This document shows positions 43,524 through 51,844 of a stretch of 64,000 nucleotides of DNA, in pieces (position 1 is the stretch's first letter; every line of letters starts with the position of its first letter). The DNA lies in NCBI RefSeq assembly GCF_024979295.1, contig NZ_JANLCJ010000004.1, forward strand, positions 434,001 to 498,000, read 5' to 3'. The notes beneath the pieces are model-generated. The model searched no databases and had not been told where the DNA came from. It worked only from the letters and a program-made list of their open reading frames with translations. A program made the translations under genes and the position numbers. This DNA is from Herbiconiux daphne. GTDB lineage: Bacteria > Actinomycetota > Actinomycetes > Actinomycetales > Microbacteriaceae.

Positions 43524-43529
43524 AGTCTA
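43524..43529 (-). promoter_or_regulatory. Leaderless -10 box of lipB-lipA
   Basis: Minus-strand TAGACT, 6 nt (CGGCCC), ATG at 43517. Confidence 0.55.
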
Positions 43530-43580
43530 GGTTAATTGGACTGAGTACAACAATCCGTCTGACTGGGCGCCACATCCAGT

Positions 43581-43620
43581 GCTACGGATGGCTACGCACG
43601 GCTACGGAGTGCTACGATCC
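43581..43620. promoter_or_regulatory. Four helically phased 10-bp repeats in the toxin-antitoxin promoter
   Basis: GCTACGGATG, GCTACGCACG, GCTACGGAGT, GCTACGATCC follow each other without gaps, each starting GCTACG. The last unit contains the -10 box TACGAT (43613-43618), 6 nt before the antitoxin ATG. The 10-bp period places the repeats on one face of DNA, suiting cooperative binding of the antitoxin or toxin-antitoxin complex. Confidence 0.7.
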
Positions 43621-43624
43621 AGTC

Positions 43625-43879
43625 ATGACCGCCGTGCCCGTGCGCGAATTGCGCAACCACACCGCCGACGTCGTTCGGCGCGTGCAGAGCGGCGAAGACA
43701 TCACGATCACCGCCAACGGCGTGCCGGTCGCCCAGCTCACTCCCGTGCGCGGGGGGCGGTCGCCTCTCGGTCGCATCGACCTCATCGCTCTGCTCGACGA
43801 GCCGGCCGACGCGGCTCTGCGCGATGACCTGAACGAGCTCGCGGGCGACACCACCGACGACCTCGGCCCCATCCGGTGA
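43625..43879 (+). CDS. Type II antitoxin, Phd/YefM family
   Basis: 84 aa. MTAVPVRELRNHTADVVRRVQSGEDITITANGVPVAQLTPV is the DNA-binding Phd/YefM fold; the C-terminal Asp/Glu-rich half (LLDEPADAALRDDLNEL) would wrap the toxin. It overlaps the PIN toxin gene by 4 bases (GTGA). Expected to neutralise the toxin and to repress the operon through the GCTACG repeats just upstream. Confidence 0.9.
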   Translation: MTAVPVRELRNHTADVVRRVQSGEDITITANGVPVAQLTPVRGGRSPLGRIDLIALLDEPADAALRDDLNELAGDTTDDLGPIR

Positions 43880-44298
43880 GCGCGACCACCTCCAGCTCTC
43901 GCTCGCCGCGCGGACTGCTCGACACCAGCGTGCTCATCGCGTCGGAGGCCGGTCGGCGACTCGACACCGAGAAGCTGCCGGAGGAGTCGTTCCTCTGCGT
44001 GATCACGCTCGCCGAGTTGCGCGCGGGCGTTCTGGCCGCGGTCGACACCGACACCCGCGCTCGGCGGCTCCGCACCCTGGAGGCCCTCGGCGACGTCGCG
44101 GTGCTCCCGGTCGACGACGGTGCCGCGGCCGAGTGGGCTCGACTGCGATATCGGCTGCACGAGGCCGGGCGGCGGGTGAACGTGAACGATCTCTGGATCG
44201 CGTCGGTGGCGCTCGCGAACGACCTGCCGATCGTCACCCAAGACGCCGACTACGACGCGCTGGCCGACCTCGGAGGCCCGGAGGTCATCCGGGTCTGA
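43876..44298 (+). CDS. Type II toxin, PIN-domain ribonuclease (VapC-like)
   Basis: 140 aa PIN domain. Acidic active-site residues: Asp in GLLDTSVLIAS, Glu in ITLAELRAG, Asp in VNDLWIASVAL and Asp in IVTQDADYDAL. A Ser-rich leader of about 12 residues follows the GTG start. VapC toxins cleave tRNA or rRNA when the antitoxin is degraded. All catalytic positions look intact, so the pair should be functional. Confidence 0.92.
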   Translation: MSATTSSSRSPRGLLDTSVLIASEAGRRLDTEKLPEESFLCVITLAELRAGVLAAVDTDTRARRLRTLEALGDVAVLPVDDGAAAEWARLRYRLHEAGRRVNVNDLWIASVALANDLPIVTQDADYDALADLGGPEVIRV

Positions 44299-44327
44299 CT
44301 CTTCGCACCCTGGGGCAGACTGGGGGC

Positions 44328-45116
44328 ATGGATGCGTCGCGCACGTTCGAAGAGCTCCTGGCCGAAGGGGAGTCGGTTCCGGTCGAGGGCTGGGACTTCT
44401 CGTGGTTCGAGGGGCGCGCCACCGAGGAGCGACCGTCGTGGGGCTACTCGGGGCTCGCGGCCGAGCGGATCGCGGCATCCGTTCCTCCGGTCGACGCGGT
44501 GATCGACCTGCAGACCGGTGGGGGCGAGGTGTTCGCCGGCATCCTGAGCGCGGCCGGCCGCATTCCGTCGACGGTGTGGGCGACCGAGGGGTGGGAGCCG
44601 AACTTCCGGCTGGCGCACGAGCGGCTCGAGCTCTTTCGCGGCGACGTGGTGCTGGTGGGCGAGAGCGCGGGGTTGCCGTTCGCCGACGGGCGGTTCGATC
44701 TCGTTCTCAGCCGGCATCCGCAGGTCGTCGAGTGGCACGAGATCGCCCGGGTGCTGCGGTCGGGCGGCACCTATCTCTCGCAGCAGGTCGCGGCGGGATC
44801 GAACCGTGAGCTCTACGAGTTCTTGATGGGGCCGCAGCCGTCGGGTGAGAACGACGCGCGCAGCCCCGTGAATCTCGTCACGGGGGCGCGCGACGCGGGG
44901 CTGCGCGTGGTCGATCTGTTGACCGAGTCGACGAAGGTCGAGTTCTTCGACGTGGCGGCGGTGGTGTACTTCTTGCGCAAGGTGTTGTGGACAGTGCCCG
45001 ACTTCACGGTCGAACGCTACCGCGACCGGCTCGCCGCGGTGCACGCGCGCATCCTGGCCGAGGGCTCGTTCGTGAGTCACAGCGAGCGGGCGCTGCTCGA
45101 GGCGCGCAAGCCGTGA
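44328..45116 (+). CDS. Class I SAM-dependent methyltransferase
   Basis: 262 aa from ATG 44328. Rossmann-type methyltransferase: motif I variant VIDLQTGGGEVFAG, motif near ADGRFDLVLSRHPQVVEWHEIARVLRSGGTYLSQQV as in UbiE/type 11 enzymes. The C-terminal half (EFFDVAAVVYFLRKVLWTVPDFTVERYRDRLAAVHARI) is typical of a small actinobacterial subfamily. Substrate unknown. The start lies 30 bp after the toxin gene, with CAGACT-GGGGGC before it, nearly the same arrangement as at the GH13 gene. Confidence 0.85.
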   Translation: MDASRTFEELLAEGESVPVEGWDFSWFEGRATEERPSWGYSGLAAERIAASVPPVDAVIDLQTGGGEVFAGILSAAGRIPSTVWATEGWEPNFRLAHERLELFRGDVVLVGESAGLPFADGRFDLVLSRHPQVVEWHEIARVLRSGGTYLSQQVAAGSNRELYEFLMGPQPSGENDARSPVNLVTGARDAGLRVVDLLTESTKVEFFDVAAVVYFLRKVLWTVPDFTVERYRDRLAAVHARILAEGSFVSHSERALLEARKP

Positions 45117-45247
45117 GCGGGGTGCGGCCGCACTCCCCCACTCGGTCGCCCGCGTGTTCGCCGCCTCGTTTGACGCATCGCAAAGATCGGCCTTTCTTCG
45201 CGGCCTGATCCGCCGAAAGAGCGCCCGCCGCATGGCACAGTGAGAAG

Positions 45248-46210
45248 ATGGACGACAAGATCACCCTGCGCTTTCTCGCCTCACCCCAAGACACGGCCGC
45301 CGGCGGGGCGACCGTCGCGGCCGGCCGAGTGCTCGAGTGGATCGACAAGGCGGGCTACGCCTGCGCCGTGGGCTGGAGCTCGTCGTATTGCGTCACGGCC
45401 TATGTGGGCAACGTGCACTTCACGCGCCCGATCGCGTCGGGGCAGATGATCGAGGCCACGGCACGCATCATCCAGACCGGTCGCAGCAGCATGCAGGTGC
45501 TCGTCACCGTCGAGGCCGCCGACGTGCGCAGCCGCGACTTCGCCCCCGCGACCCACTGCATCCTCGTCTTCGTGGCCGTCGACGAGAACGGCCGGCCGCG
45601 CGAGGTGTCGCCGTGGTCGCCGACCACCGAGAGCGACCGGATGCTGCACGAGCGCGCCGAGGAGAGGCTCGCCCCGCGGCGCGCCATCCGTGACGCGATG
45701 CAGCAGCAGATCTATTCGGCGCAGGGCACGACCCCGCGCACGGTCTTCCGCTTTCTCGCGGCACCGGCCGACGCCAACTGGGGCGGCAACGCGCACGGTG
45801 GAACCGTCATGCGCTGGATCGACGAGACCGCCTACGCCTGTGCCGCGGGCTGGACGTCGGAGGCGGCCGTCGCGGTGTATTCGGGCGGCATCCACTTCTA
45901 CCGGCCGATCCGCATCGGGCACATCGTGGAGGTCGACGCGCGGCTGATCCACACCGGTCCGCGCAGTCTGCACATCGCCATCCACGTGCGGTCGGGGTCG
46001 CCGCGTTCACCGCGGTCGCTCGAGCTGACCACGCAGTGCATGAGCGTGTTCGTCGACCTCGGGCCCGATGGTGCCGCGCGGGCGGTGCCGCCGCTTCCGC
46101 TGGTGTCCGACGAAGACCGGCGGCTCGACGCGCACGCCGAAGAACTCATCCGCATGCGGAGCGAGCTCGAGGCCCTGCCGCTCGCGCGGATGCCGGCCGG
46201 GGTGGTCTAG
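45248..46210 (+). CDS. Acyl-CoA thioesterase with two hotdog domains
   Basis: 320 aa with two tandem 4HBT-type hotdog domains (about residues 1-150 and 158-310). Domain 1: LEWIDKAGYACAVGW..VTAYVGNVHFTRPIASGQMIE; domain 2: NAHGGTVMRWIDETAYACAAGW..VAVYSGGIHFYRPIRIGHIVEV. The second domain keeps the NxHGG motif with the catalytic Asn/His and Asp of YciA-type thioesterases; the first has AGGATV instead, so one domain may be structural. GAGAAG precedes the ATG. It would hydrolyse acyl-CoAs in the cytoplasm. Confidence 0.88.
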   Translation: MDDKITLRFLASPQDTAAGGATVAAGRVLEWIDKAGYACAVGWSSSYCVTAYVGNVHFTRPIASGQMIEATARIIQTGRSSMQVLVTVEAADVRSRDFAPATHCILVFVAVDENGRPREVSPWSPTTESDRMLHERAEERLAPRRAIRDAMQQQIYSAQGTTPRTVFRFLAAPADANWGGNAHGGTVMRWIDETAYACAAGWTSEAAVAVYSGGIHFYRPIRIGHIVEVDARLIHTGPRSLHIAIHVRSGSPRSPRSLELTTQCMSVFVDLGPDGAARAVPPLPLVSDEDRRLDAHAEELIRMRSELEALPLARMPAGVV

Positions 46211-46270
46211 CCGGGTTTGGCGCGGCGCGCGGGGCGGGCGGCGGCCGGCGCGGCGCGCTGGGCGGGCGGC

Positions 46271-46738
46271 TCAGCCGCCGGCGAGCCGCGCGGCGAGCGC
46301 ATCGAGGATGGCGCGCTGCCCCTTCACGATCTTCGCCCGCGCGTCGGCGAGTGAGAACCAGCGGGCGTCGTCGATCTCGGGAAACTCGCGCATCCGCCCG
46401 CTGCGCGGAGGCCACTCGAGGGCGAAGGTGTTGCTCACCACCGGGTCGGGAGCGGTGTCGCTCTCGCCCGCGAACACCGTGATGAGCTTGCCCGACGGCT
46501 GCCGGAACTCGCCCAGCTCGTCATAGGCGACGTCGGGTGCCGGCTGACCGGTCTCCTCGGCGAACTCGCGCCGGGCCGCCGCGAAGGCGTTCTCGTCGGG
46601 ATCGAACTCGCCCTTCACCACCGACCAGGCACCCTCGTCTTTCTTCGCCCAGAACGGCCCGCCCATGTGCGCCAGCCACACCTCGAGACCGTCGCCGCGC
46701 CGCCTCCAGAGCAGGATGCCGGCACTCCTCACCGGCAC
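46271..46738 (-). CDS. NUDIX hydrolase (diadenosine polyphosphate-type)
   Basis: 155 aa. A perfect Nudix box GEFDPDENAFAAARREFAEETG follows KKDEGAWSVVKG. The N-terminus SAGILLWRRRGDGLEVWLAHMGGPFW is typical of the Ap4A/predicted NTP pyrophosphohydrolase (COG4119) group. Substrate not established. Independent of the NUDIX gene at 8214; the two are in different subfamilies. Confidence 0.88.
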   Translation of the reverse strand: MPVRSAGILLWRRRGDGLEVWLAHMGGPFWAKKDEGAWSVVKGEFDPDENAFAAARREFAEETGQPAPDVAYDELGEFRQPSGKLITVFAGESDTAPDPVVSNTFALEWPPRSGRMREFPEIDDARWFSLADARAKIVKGQRAILDALAARLAGG

Positions 46739-46799
46739 GGCGCACCCCGATCGGGTCGGGCGAGGTGGTGGACGCCGAACTCGACCCCGCCCACCCCGG

Positions 46800-47780
46800 T
46801 CATCCCCCCTCGCTCATGGTCGCCCACGTCACCATGCGCAGCTCGAGGGCGCCTGGCAGCTCGTTCGTGGCGAGTTCGACGCCGAGGGTCGCGAACTCGC
46901 CGAGCGACTCCACGTGCGTTCCGCCGCACGCGATGGCGACCGTGCTGTCGGGCAGCGCGCAGGTCCAGGTGCGGCGGGAGGTGAGGCCATCCCCCTCGCG
47001 GTCGATGCCGACGGGGGCTCCGGATGCGCGCCACTGCGCGAGCAGGTCGTTCACCCGAGCTTCGACCGCCCCGAGGTCATCGGTCAGCGCCGCGGGAGCG
47101 AAGCCCTTCTTGCGCAGCGACTTGCCCACCCGGTAGACATCGGTCGAGCCGAACGGCTCGATGGTCGACGACTCGATGGCGATCGCGTCGAAGTTCGGGT
47201 TGCCGCGGGCGTCGAGAGGCACGTCTTTTGTCCAGGCCGTCGCGAGCGCCTCGTTCAACGCGAGTGAGGCGAGGTGGCAGGCGGTGTGCCCGGCCGAGAG
47301 GGCGCGCCGCAGGCGCGGGTCGACCTCGGTGCGCACGGCGGCGCCCTCGACGAGGAGCGGCCCGGGGGCGGCATCCGTCACCCCGTCGGCGGGAGTCGTG
47401 CCACCCGTCGCATCGCCCGTCTCGACGATGTGGGCCACCACGAACGCCCAGCCGTCGGTGCCTTTGCGCACCGGGATGTCGGCGCCGAGGAACAGGGTCT
47501 CGCCGTCGGTCGCGCCCACGACGCAGTCCACGACGTCGAGCGCCGCGGCCGGGCGGATGCCGCCGCCACCGTCGCCGTCACCCCCGTCGACCCCGACCAC
47601 GAGCACGCCGCGGTCGGCGCCCTGGTCGGGCCACGCGGCATCCACGGGGTGAAACGCGGTCTCGTCGAGCAGCACGGCGGCACGCCCGTCGCCGAGCGGT
47701 TCGACGTGCAGCACGCGGCCGGTCGACGAGACGGCGCCGGCGGGATAGGTCACGACGGTGTCGACGCGCGGGAGGGTCAT
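46800..47780 (-). CDS. Alanyl-tRNA editing protein-like (AlaX-type) metal-dependent hydrolase
   Basis: 326 aa from ATG 47780. The second half resembles the editing domain of AlaRS/ThrRS: SAGHTACHLASLALNEAL supplies HxxxH and CGGTHVESLGEFATLGV supplies the Cys and second His. The N-terminal half includes a beta-barrel-like segment as in AlaRS C-terminal editing proteins (VDAAWPDQGADRG) interrupted by a Gly/Asp-rich loop. It would hydrolyse mischarged Ser- or Gly-tRNA-Ala, but several positions differ from classic AlaX, so specificity is uncertain. Confidence 0.75.
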   Translation of the reverse strand: MTLPRVDTVVTYPAGAVSSTGRVLHVEPLGDGRAAVLLDETAFHPVDAAWPDQGADRGVLVVGVDGGDGDGGGGIRPAAALDVVDCVVGATDGETLFLGADIPVRKGTDGWAFVVAHIVETGDATGGTTPADGVTDAAPGPLLVEGAAVRTEVDPRLRRALSAGHTACHLASLALNEALATAWTKDVPLDARGNPNFDAIAIESSTIEPFGSTDVYRVGKSLRKKGFAPAALTDDLGAVEARVNDLLAQWRASGAPVGIDREGDGLTSRRTWTCALPDSTVAIACGGTHVESLGEFATLGVELATNELPGALELRMVTWATMSEGG

Positions 47781-47863
47781 GTCACCATTTTCCCACTCCG
47801 CGCAAAGCGGGCTCATAGACTTCGTCCCTAGCGTCACGACCGAGCGAGAGGAGCCGATGCGGC

Positions 47864-48850
47864 ATGAGTTCTGCGAGGTCCGACAAGAGCATGTACGACG
47901 GACTCTCGAAGAAGGACCGCCAGGCCCTCGCCCGCGAGATCGCCCGCATCCAGCGGGAGGAGGAGCGCAAGCGCAAGCGGCGCACCCGCATCGCCGTGCG
48001 CACCACGCTCATCGTGGCGGGCGTCGCCGTGCTCGCGGTGGCCGGGTTCGCCGTCTACAACGGCATCCGCTCCACGTTCGTGGGGCCGCTCAATATGCTG
48101 AGCGACGGCATCCTGTTCGAGGGCGATGGCAGCACCACCACCGCCGTCACCACCGCGGCCCTGCAACCCGATGCGCAGCCGGTCGCCTCCGACCTCGACA
48201 CCTCGACGGTGCTGCGCATAACCGAATACGTCGACTACGCGAGCCCGGATGTCGCCACCTTCGAGACCGCGAACGCCTCCGCCCTGCAGTCCTACGTGTC
48301 GGCCGGCTACGCCAGCATCGAGCTGCACCCCGTAGCCCTCGACGGCGACGCAAGCGGCTACTCGACCCGCGCCGCCAACGCGGTCGCGTGCGTGGCGAAC
48401 TCGACGCCCGACGCCACCCTCGCCGTGCACAACGCCCTGGTGGCCGCGCAGCCCACGCTGCCCGACGGTGGCCTCAGCAACGACGACCTTGTCGCACTGG
48501 TGCAGAAGGCGGGCGCGACGGATGCCGCCATCGCCTCCTGCATCACCGGCAACGAGTTCGACGACTGGGTGGCGGGCGCCACCGCCCGCGCGCAGCAGAA
48601 CGTGCCGAACTCGGATGTCGCAACCCTCACCGCGACTCCCCTCGTCATCATCGACGGCACCGCCTACTCCGGCGCCCTCGACGACACCGACGCCCTCAAC
48701 GCGCTCATCACCGAGGTCTTCTCCGCCGCCACGGGCACCACCGACCCCGGTGCGGCCGGCGACAGCACGGGCACGGACGGCACCGGCACCGACGACACCG
48801 GCACGGGCACGCCGACCGAGGCCCCGGGCCGCACCCCCGCGGCCGGCTAG
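47864..48850 (+). CDS. Membrane-anchored DsbA-like thioredoxin-fold protein lacking the CxxC motif
   Basis: 328 aa. A charged N-terminal segment with a predicted coiled coil (DRQALAREIARIQREEERKRKRR) is followed by one transmembrane helix (about 45-66) and an extracytoplasmic DsbA-like domain (RITEYVDYASPDVATFETANAS, ATPLVIIDGTAYSGAL). Where thiol oxidoreductases carry CPxC this protein has ASPD, and only two Cys remain in the domain, so it is probably not a disulfide catalyst; a chaperone or binding role is more likely. Ser/Thr/Gly/Asp-rich C-terminal tail. GAGAGGAG precedes the start. Confidence 0.8.
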   Translation: MSSARSDKSMYDGLSKKDRQALAREIARIQREEERKRKRRTRIAVRTTLIVAGVAVLAVAGFAVYNGIRSTFVGPLNMLSDGILFEGDGSTTTAVTTAALQPDAQPVASDLDTSTVLRITEYVDYASPDVATFETANASALQSYVSAGYASIELHPVALDGDASGYSTRAANAVACVANSTPDATLAVHNALVAAQPTLPDGGLSNDDLVALVQKAGATDAAIASCITGNEFDDWVAGATARAQQNVPNSDVATLTATPLVIIDGTAYSGALDDTDALNALITEVFSAATGTTDPGAAGDSTGTDGTGTDDTGTGTPTEAPGRTPAAG

Positions 48851-48863
48851 CCTCGCGCACGCT

Positions 48864-49122
48864 GCGCGCCGCGCAGCCGCCGCACTCCCACGTGCCCGCG
48901 ATCGCGCCCAGTTTGGTTCGGCGCGCCGCGCATCCACCGCACTCGCCCACCCTCGAGATCAACGACCGCCCCCCCCCCCCCCCCCCCCCACATGCCCGCG
49001 ATCGCGCCTCGTCTGGCACTGCGCGCCGCGCATCCGCCGCGCTCCCCCACCTTCGCGATCGACGACACCGCGCGCACTCCCACCTGCCCGCGATCGCGCC
49101 CAGTTTGGCCCGGCGCGCCGCG
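48864..49122. repeat. Tandem array of about 100-bp GC-rich units
   Basis: The 16-mer TGCCCGCGATCGCGCC recurs at 48893, 48993 and 49085; the block GCGCGCCGCGCATCC recurs at 48921 and 49021, with a shorter match at 49113 and a partial one near 48864. Period 100 then 92 bp. The array follows the stop of the DsbA-like gene and precedes the 5'-truncated surface-protein gene. I see no gene in 48851-49327. Confidence 0.85.
48969..48989. repeat. Homopolymer tract of 21 C
   Basis: Twenty-one consecutive C residues inside the second unit of the 48.9-49.1 kb array, replacing a mixed GC segment seen at the equivalent place in the next unit. Long poly-C tracts slip readily during replication. No intact gene overlaps it. 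Confidence 0.85.
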
Positions 49123-49327
49123 AATAACCGGCGCCTCGAAACAAGAAGGGCGCGCTGACCGCCCCGGACGGCGGGCCCCGCGCACTCGCCGGCACGCCCG
49201 CTGGCCGCAGAGTCGAGAAGCCAGCGCCCACGAGGGCGCGCCGCCCCTGGATTGACGAGGTGCCGTACCTAACGAAGCTCAGGACGATCGCCCCGACGCG
49301 ACCCCGCCCCCGACGATTGCGCCCGCC

Positions 49328-51210
49328 ATGCCCGCCTCCCCCCGCCCTCGCCGCCGCGCCCGCGGCTACGCCACGGCGACCTTCGCGGGCCTGGCCACGC
49401 AGCCCGACGGCACCGCCATCCCGAACCCCACGAGCGATAAGTTCAGCAACCACCAGGTCGTCGTCGACAACGGCACCGGCACGGTCGACCCGGCGAACCA
49501 AGACGCCGAGATCACCTGGGACGGCGACTTCACCGTGGCCTTCTACAGCGGCCTCACCTACTTCTACGTCAGCGACCCCACGCTCGACGTCGACAACGGC
49601 TTCGGCACCGTCACCGCCACCCTCTGCGGATTCCAGGCCGACATGAACGACCCCACCCTCTGGGTTCCGATCGCCGACACCGTCGTGACGCTCGCCGACC
49701 TCGGCGAGGTCGAGGTCACCGCCACCGGCTTCATCGCCACCCCCGACTACGCCGGCGTCGAGATCACCACCCCCGCCACGGCCACGGCGCAGAACCGCAC
49801 CGTCGCCGGCTGGGACGCGTTCCCGCAGAGCTTCGTCGACTTCCAGCAGCTCACGGGGCAGTCCTCTAACTGGTACTCCAGCGTCGGGTCCACCGACGAG
49901 AACAAGGCCGCCCTACCGCTCACGGTGAGCTACACCGCGACGGCCGTGCCCACCGTCACCGTTTCGAAGACCGACAGCCTCGATCCTTCGACACCTTCCT
50001 CGACACCTGGAAGGCATCCGAGGGCGCTCCCTCGACCGCCCGCAAGGCCGACGGCAGCACCACCAAGTGGGCTGTGCACGCCGAAGACGTCGCCACCATC
50101 GGCGGCGCGGCACGCGGCGCGATCACCCTCGCGGCCGATGGCTCCTTCAGCGCCACGATGACCGTCAAGAAGGGCTTCTCGGGCGCCCACGCCGACGGCA
50201 ACTTCGGCGTCTACACCTACGCCGGCGGTGGCGCGGTCTTCGCGCCCTTCGAGACCTTCACGCCGGTGACGTTCGCCGATCCGTCGGTCGACCGCATCGA
50301 GGGCGCGACGCGAACGGATGTCGCGATCAACGTGTCGATGAAGGCCTACCCCGATGGTTCCGATGTCGCCTACGTGGTGACGGGTTCGGGCTTCGCCGAC
50401 GCACTGAGCGCCGCGCCCGCCGCGGTCAAGGAGAAGGCTCCGCTGGTGCTCACCGCCACGAACGAACTGCCGGCACCGGTCGAGTCCGAGCTGCAGCGGC
50501 TCACCCCGAACAAGATCGTGATCGTCGGTGGACCGAACTCGGTCTCGGCCGCGGTCGAGACCGAGCTGAAGACGCTGGCCGCCGACGTGGTGCGCCTGTC
50601 GGGGACGGACCGCTACGAGGCATCCCGCAACGTCGTCGACTACGCGTTCGGCATCGGCGTCGCGAGCGCCTACGTCGCCACCGGGTCGAACTTCCCCGAC
50701 GCCCTGTCGGCGAGCGCGGCCGGCGGTGCCACGGCGACGCCCGTGCTGCTCGTCAACGGCGGCGCCGCGTCGATCGACGCTCCTACGTTGGCGCTGCTGA
50801 CGAAGCTTGGCATCGACAGCGCTTCGGTCGCCGGTGGCCCCAACTCCGTCAGCGACGGCGTGAAGGCATCCATCGAAGCACTCGCATCGAAGACCGACCC
50901 CGCCAAGAAGGTCGTCGTCACCCGCCTGTCGGGGGCCGACCGCTTCGCGGCCTCGATCTCGATCAACAACAGCGCGTTCAGCTGGGCGAACACGGTCTAC
51001 CTCGCGACGGGCTACAACTACCCCGACGCGCTGGCCGGCGCGGCACTGGCTGGACTCAAGGGATCGCCGCTCTACGTGGTGCCGACCGATTGCGTGCCGA
51101 AGGGCGTCGTGGCCGACATCGAGCGCCTCGGTGCCGGGCAGGTCACCCTGCTCGGTGGGCCGAACTCGCTCACCCCGGCGGTGCAGTCGCTGACGGCCTG
51201 CAGCTTCTAG
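49328..51210 (+). pseudogene. Broken HtaA-domain/cell-wall-binding repeat surface protein
   Basis: Two frames together encode one protein. Frame A (to about 49985) is HtaA-like: NHQVVVDNGTGTVDPANQDAEITWDGDFTVAFYSG..LADLGEVEVTATGF..AGWDAFPQSFVDFQQLTGQSSNWY. At SLDPS the reading must shift to another frame to continue FDTFLDTWKASEGAPSTARKADGSTTKWAVHAEDV, then three cell-wall-binding repeat 2 modules (RIEGATRTDVAI, RLSGTDRYEAS, RLSGADRFAAS) ending ...LTACSF. The 5' end lacks a signal peptide and a start region and abuts the repeat array. HtaA proteins capture heme at the cell surface. The frameshift could be a sequencing error; the missing 5' end is harder to explain that way. Confidence 0.75.
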
Positions 51211-51241
51211 CAGCAGCGCGGGAACACCGCTTCACCACTCG

Positions 51242-51274
51242 AGAGGGGCTGTCCGGCATCCGGATGGCCCCTCT
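51242..51274 (+). terminator. Hairpin terminator after the surface-protein gene
   Basis: AGAGGGGC (51242-51249) pairs with GCCCCTCT (51267-51274), with an inner stem TCCGG-CAT-CCGGA. Followed by TCTGGC, 22 bp before the SIP gene; it may terminate or attenuate transcription into that gene. Confidence 0.65.
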
Positions 51275-51295
51275 TCTGGCACAAGGAGCCGAATC

Positions 51296-51706
51296 ATGCA
51301 CACCTCACGCGCCGACGACCACGCCGCACTCGTGCGCGTGCTGCTCGCGGGCGACACGGGCGACATCGCGCCGATCCGGCGCATCCTCGACGCACTACCC
51401 GCCGACGCCTACGGGCGGGTCTATCTCGAAATCGTGTCACCGGTGCAGATCAGGCCACTCGTCGCTCCGGCCGGCGTGTCGATCACGTGGCTGCGCCGCG
51501 ACCTGGTGCCGCACGGGTTGCTCGAGACCGCGCCGCGCGGCGAGCTCATCCGCTCGGCGGTGTCGGCGTGGGTCGCCGAGTGGATGCCCGAAGCCGCCGT
51601 GCCGGGGGATCACCTGCACCTGTGGCTCGGCTGCAACGCGAGCCCGCGGGTGGGGGCGCTGTATTGCGAGCTCAGCTCGCTGCTGCGGGGGCACGCCGGC
51701 GCGTAG
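51296..51706 (+). CDS. SIP-domain (siderophore-interacting protein C-terminal-like) protein
   Basis: 136 aa, preceded by AAGGAG. It corresponds only to the NAD(P)H-binding SIP half of siderophore-interacting flavoproteins: VLLAGDTGDIAPIRRILDALPADAYGRVYLEIV and a C-terminal WLGCNASPRVGALYCELSSLLRGH. No FAD-binding barrel domain is present. Such stand-alone SIP proteins occur next to HtaA/hmu heme uptake genes in actinobacteria, in line with the broken HtaA gene just upstream. Likely role in releasing iron from heme or siderophores (inference). Confidence 0.75.
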   Translation: MHTSRADDHAALVRVLLAGDTGDIAPIRRILDALPADAYGRVYLEIVSPVQIRPLVAPAGVSITWLRRDLVPHGLLETAPRGELIRSAVSAWVAEWMPEAAVPGDHLHLWLGCNASPRVGALYCELSSLLRGHAGA

Positions 51707-51753
51707 CGGCGGGTGCCGCGGCGACTTCTGGGGCTGGCGGTTGGCGGATGCGT

Positions 51754-51800
51754 GATTTCCGCCGACCGAGGCCGTATAGGGGGTCGGTCGGCGAAAAATC
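51754..51800. terminator. Bidirectional hairpin terminator
   Basis: GATTTCCGCCGACCGA (51754-51769) pairs with TCGGTCGGCGAAAAATC (51784-51800) apart from one bulge, with a 14-nt loop. It is flanked by A/T runs, between the convergent SIP and TetR genes. Confidence 0.7.
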
Positions 51801-51844
51801 CGCAGGCGTCAACCGGTCCGGCGCGGTCGGGGCGCTCTGCGCCT

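Noticed and set aside
48847..49501. Minus-strand Gly-rich frames across the poly-C tract
   Set aside because: Low-complexity translation of the repeat array; no ribosome binding site and no similarity.
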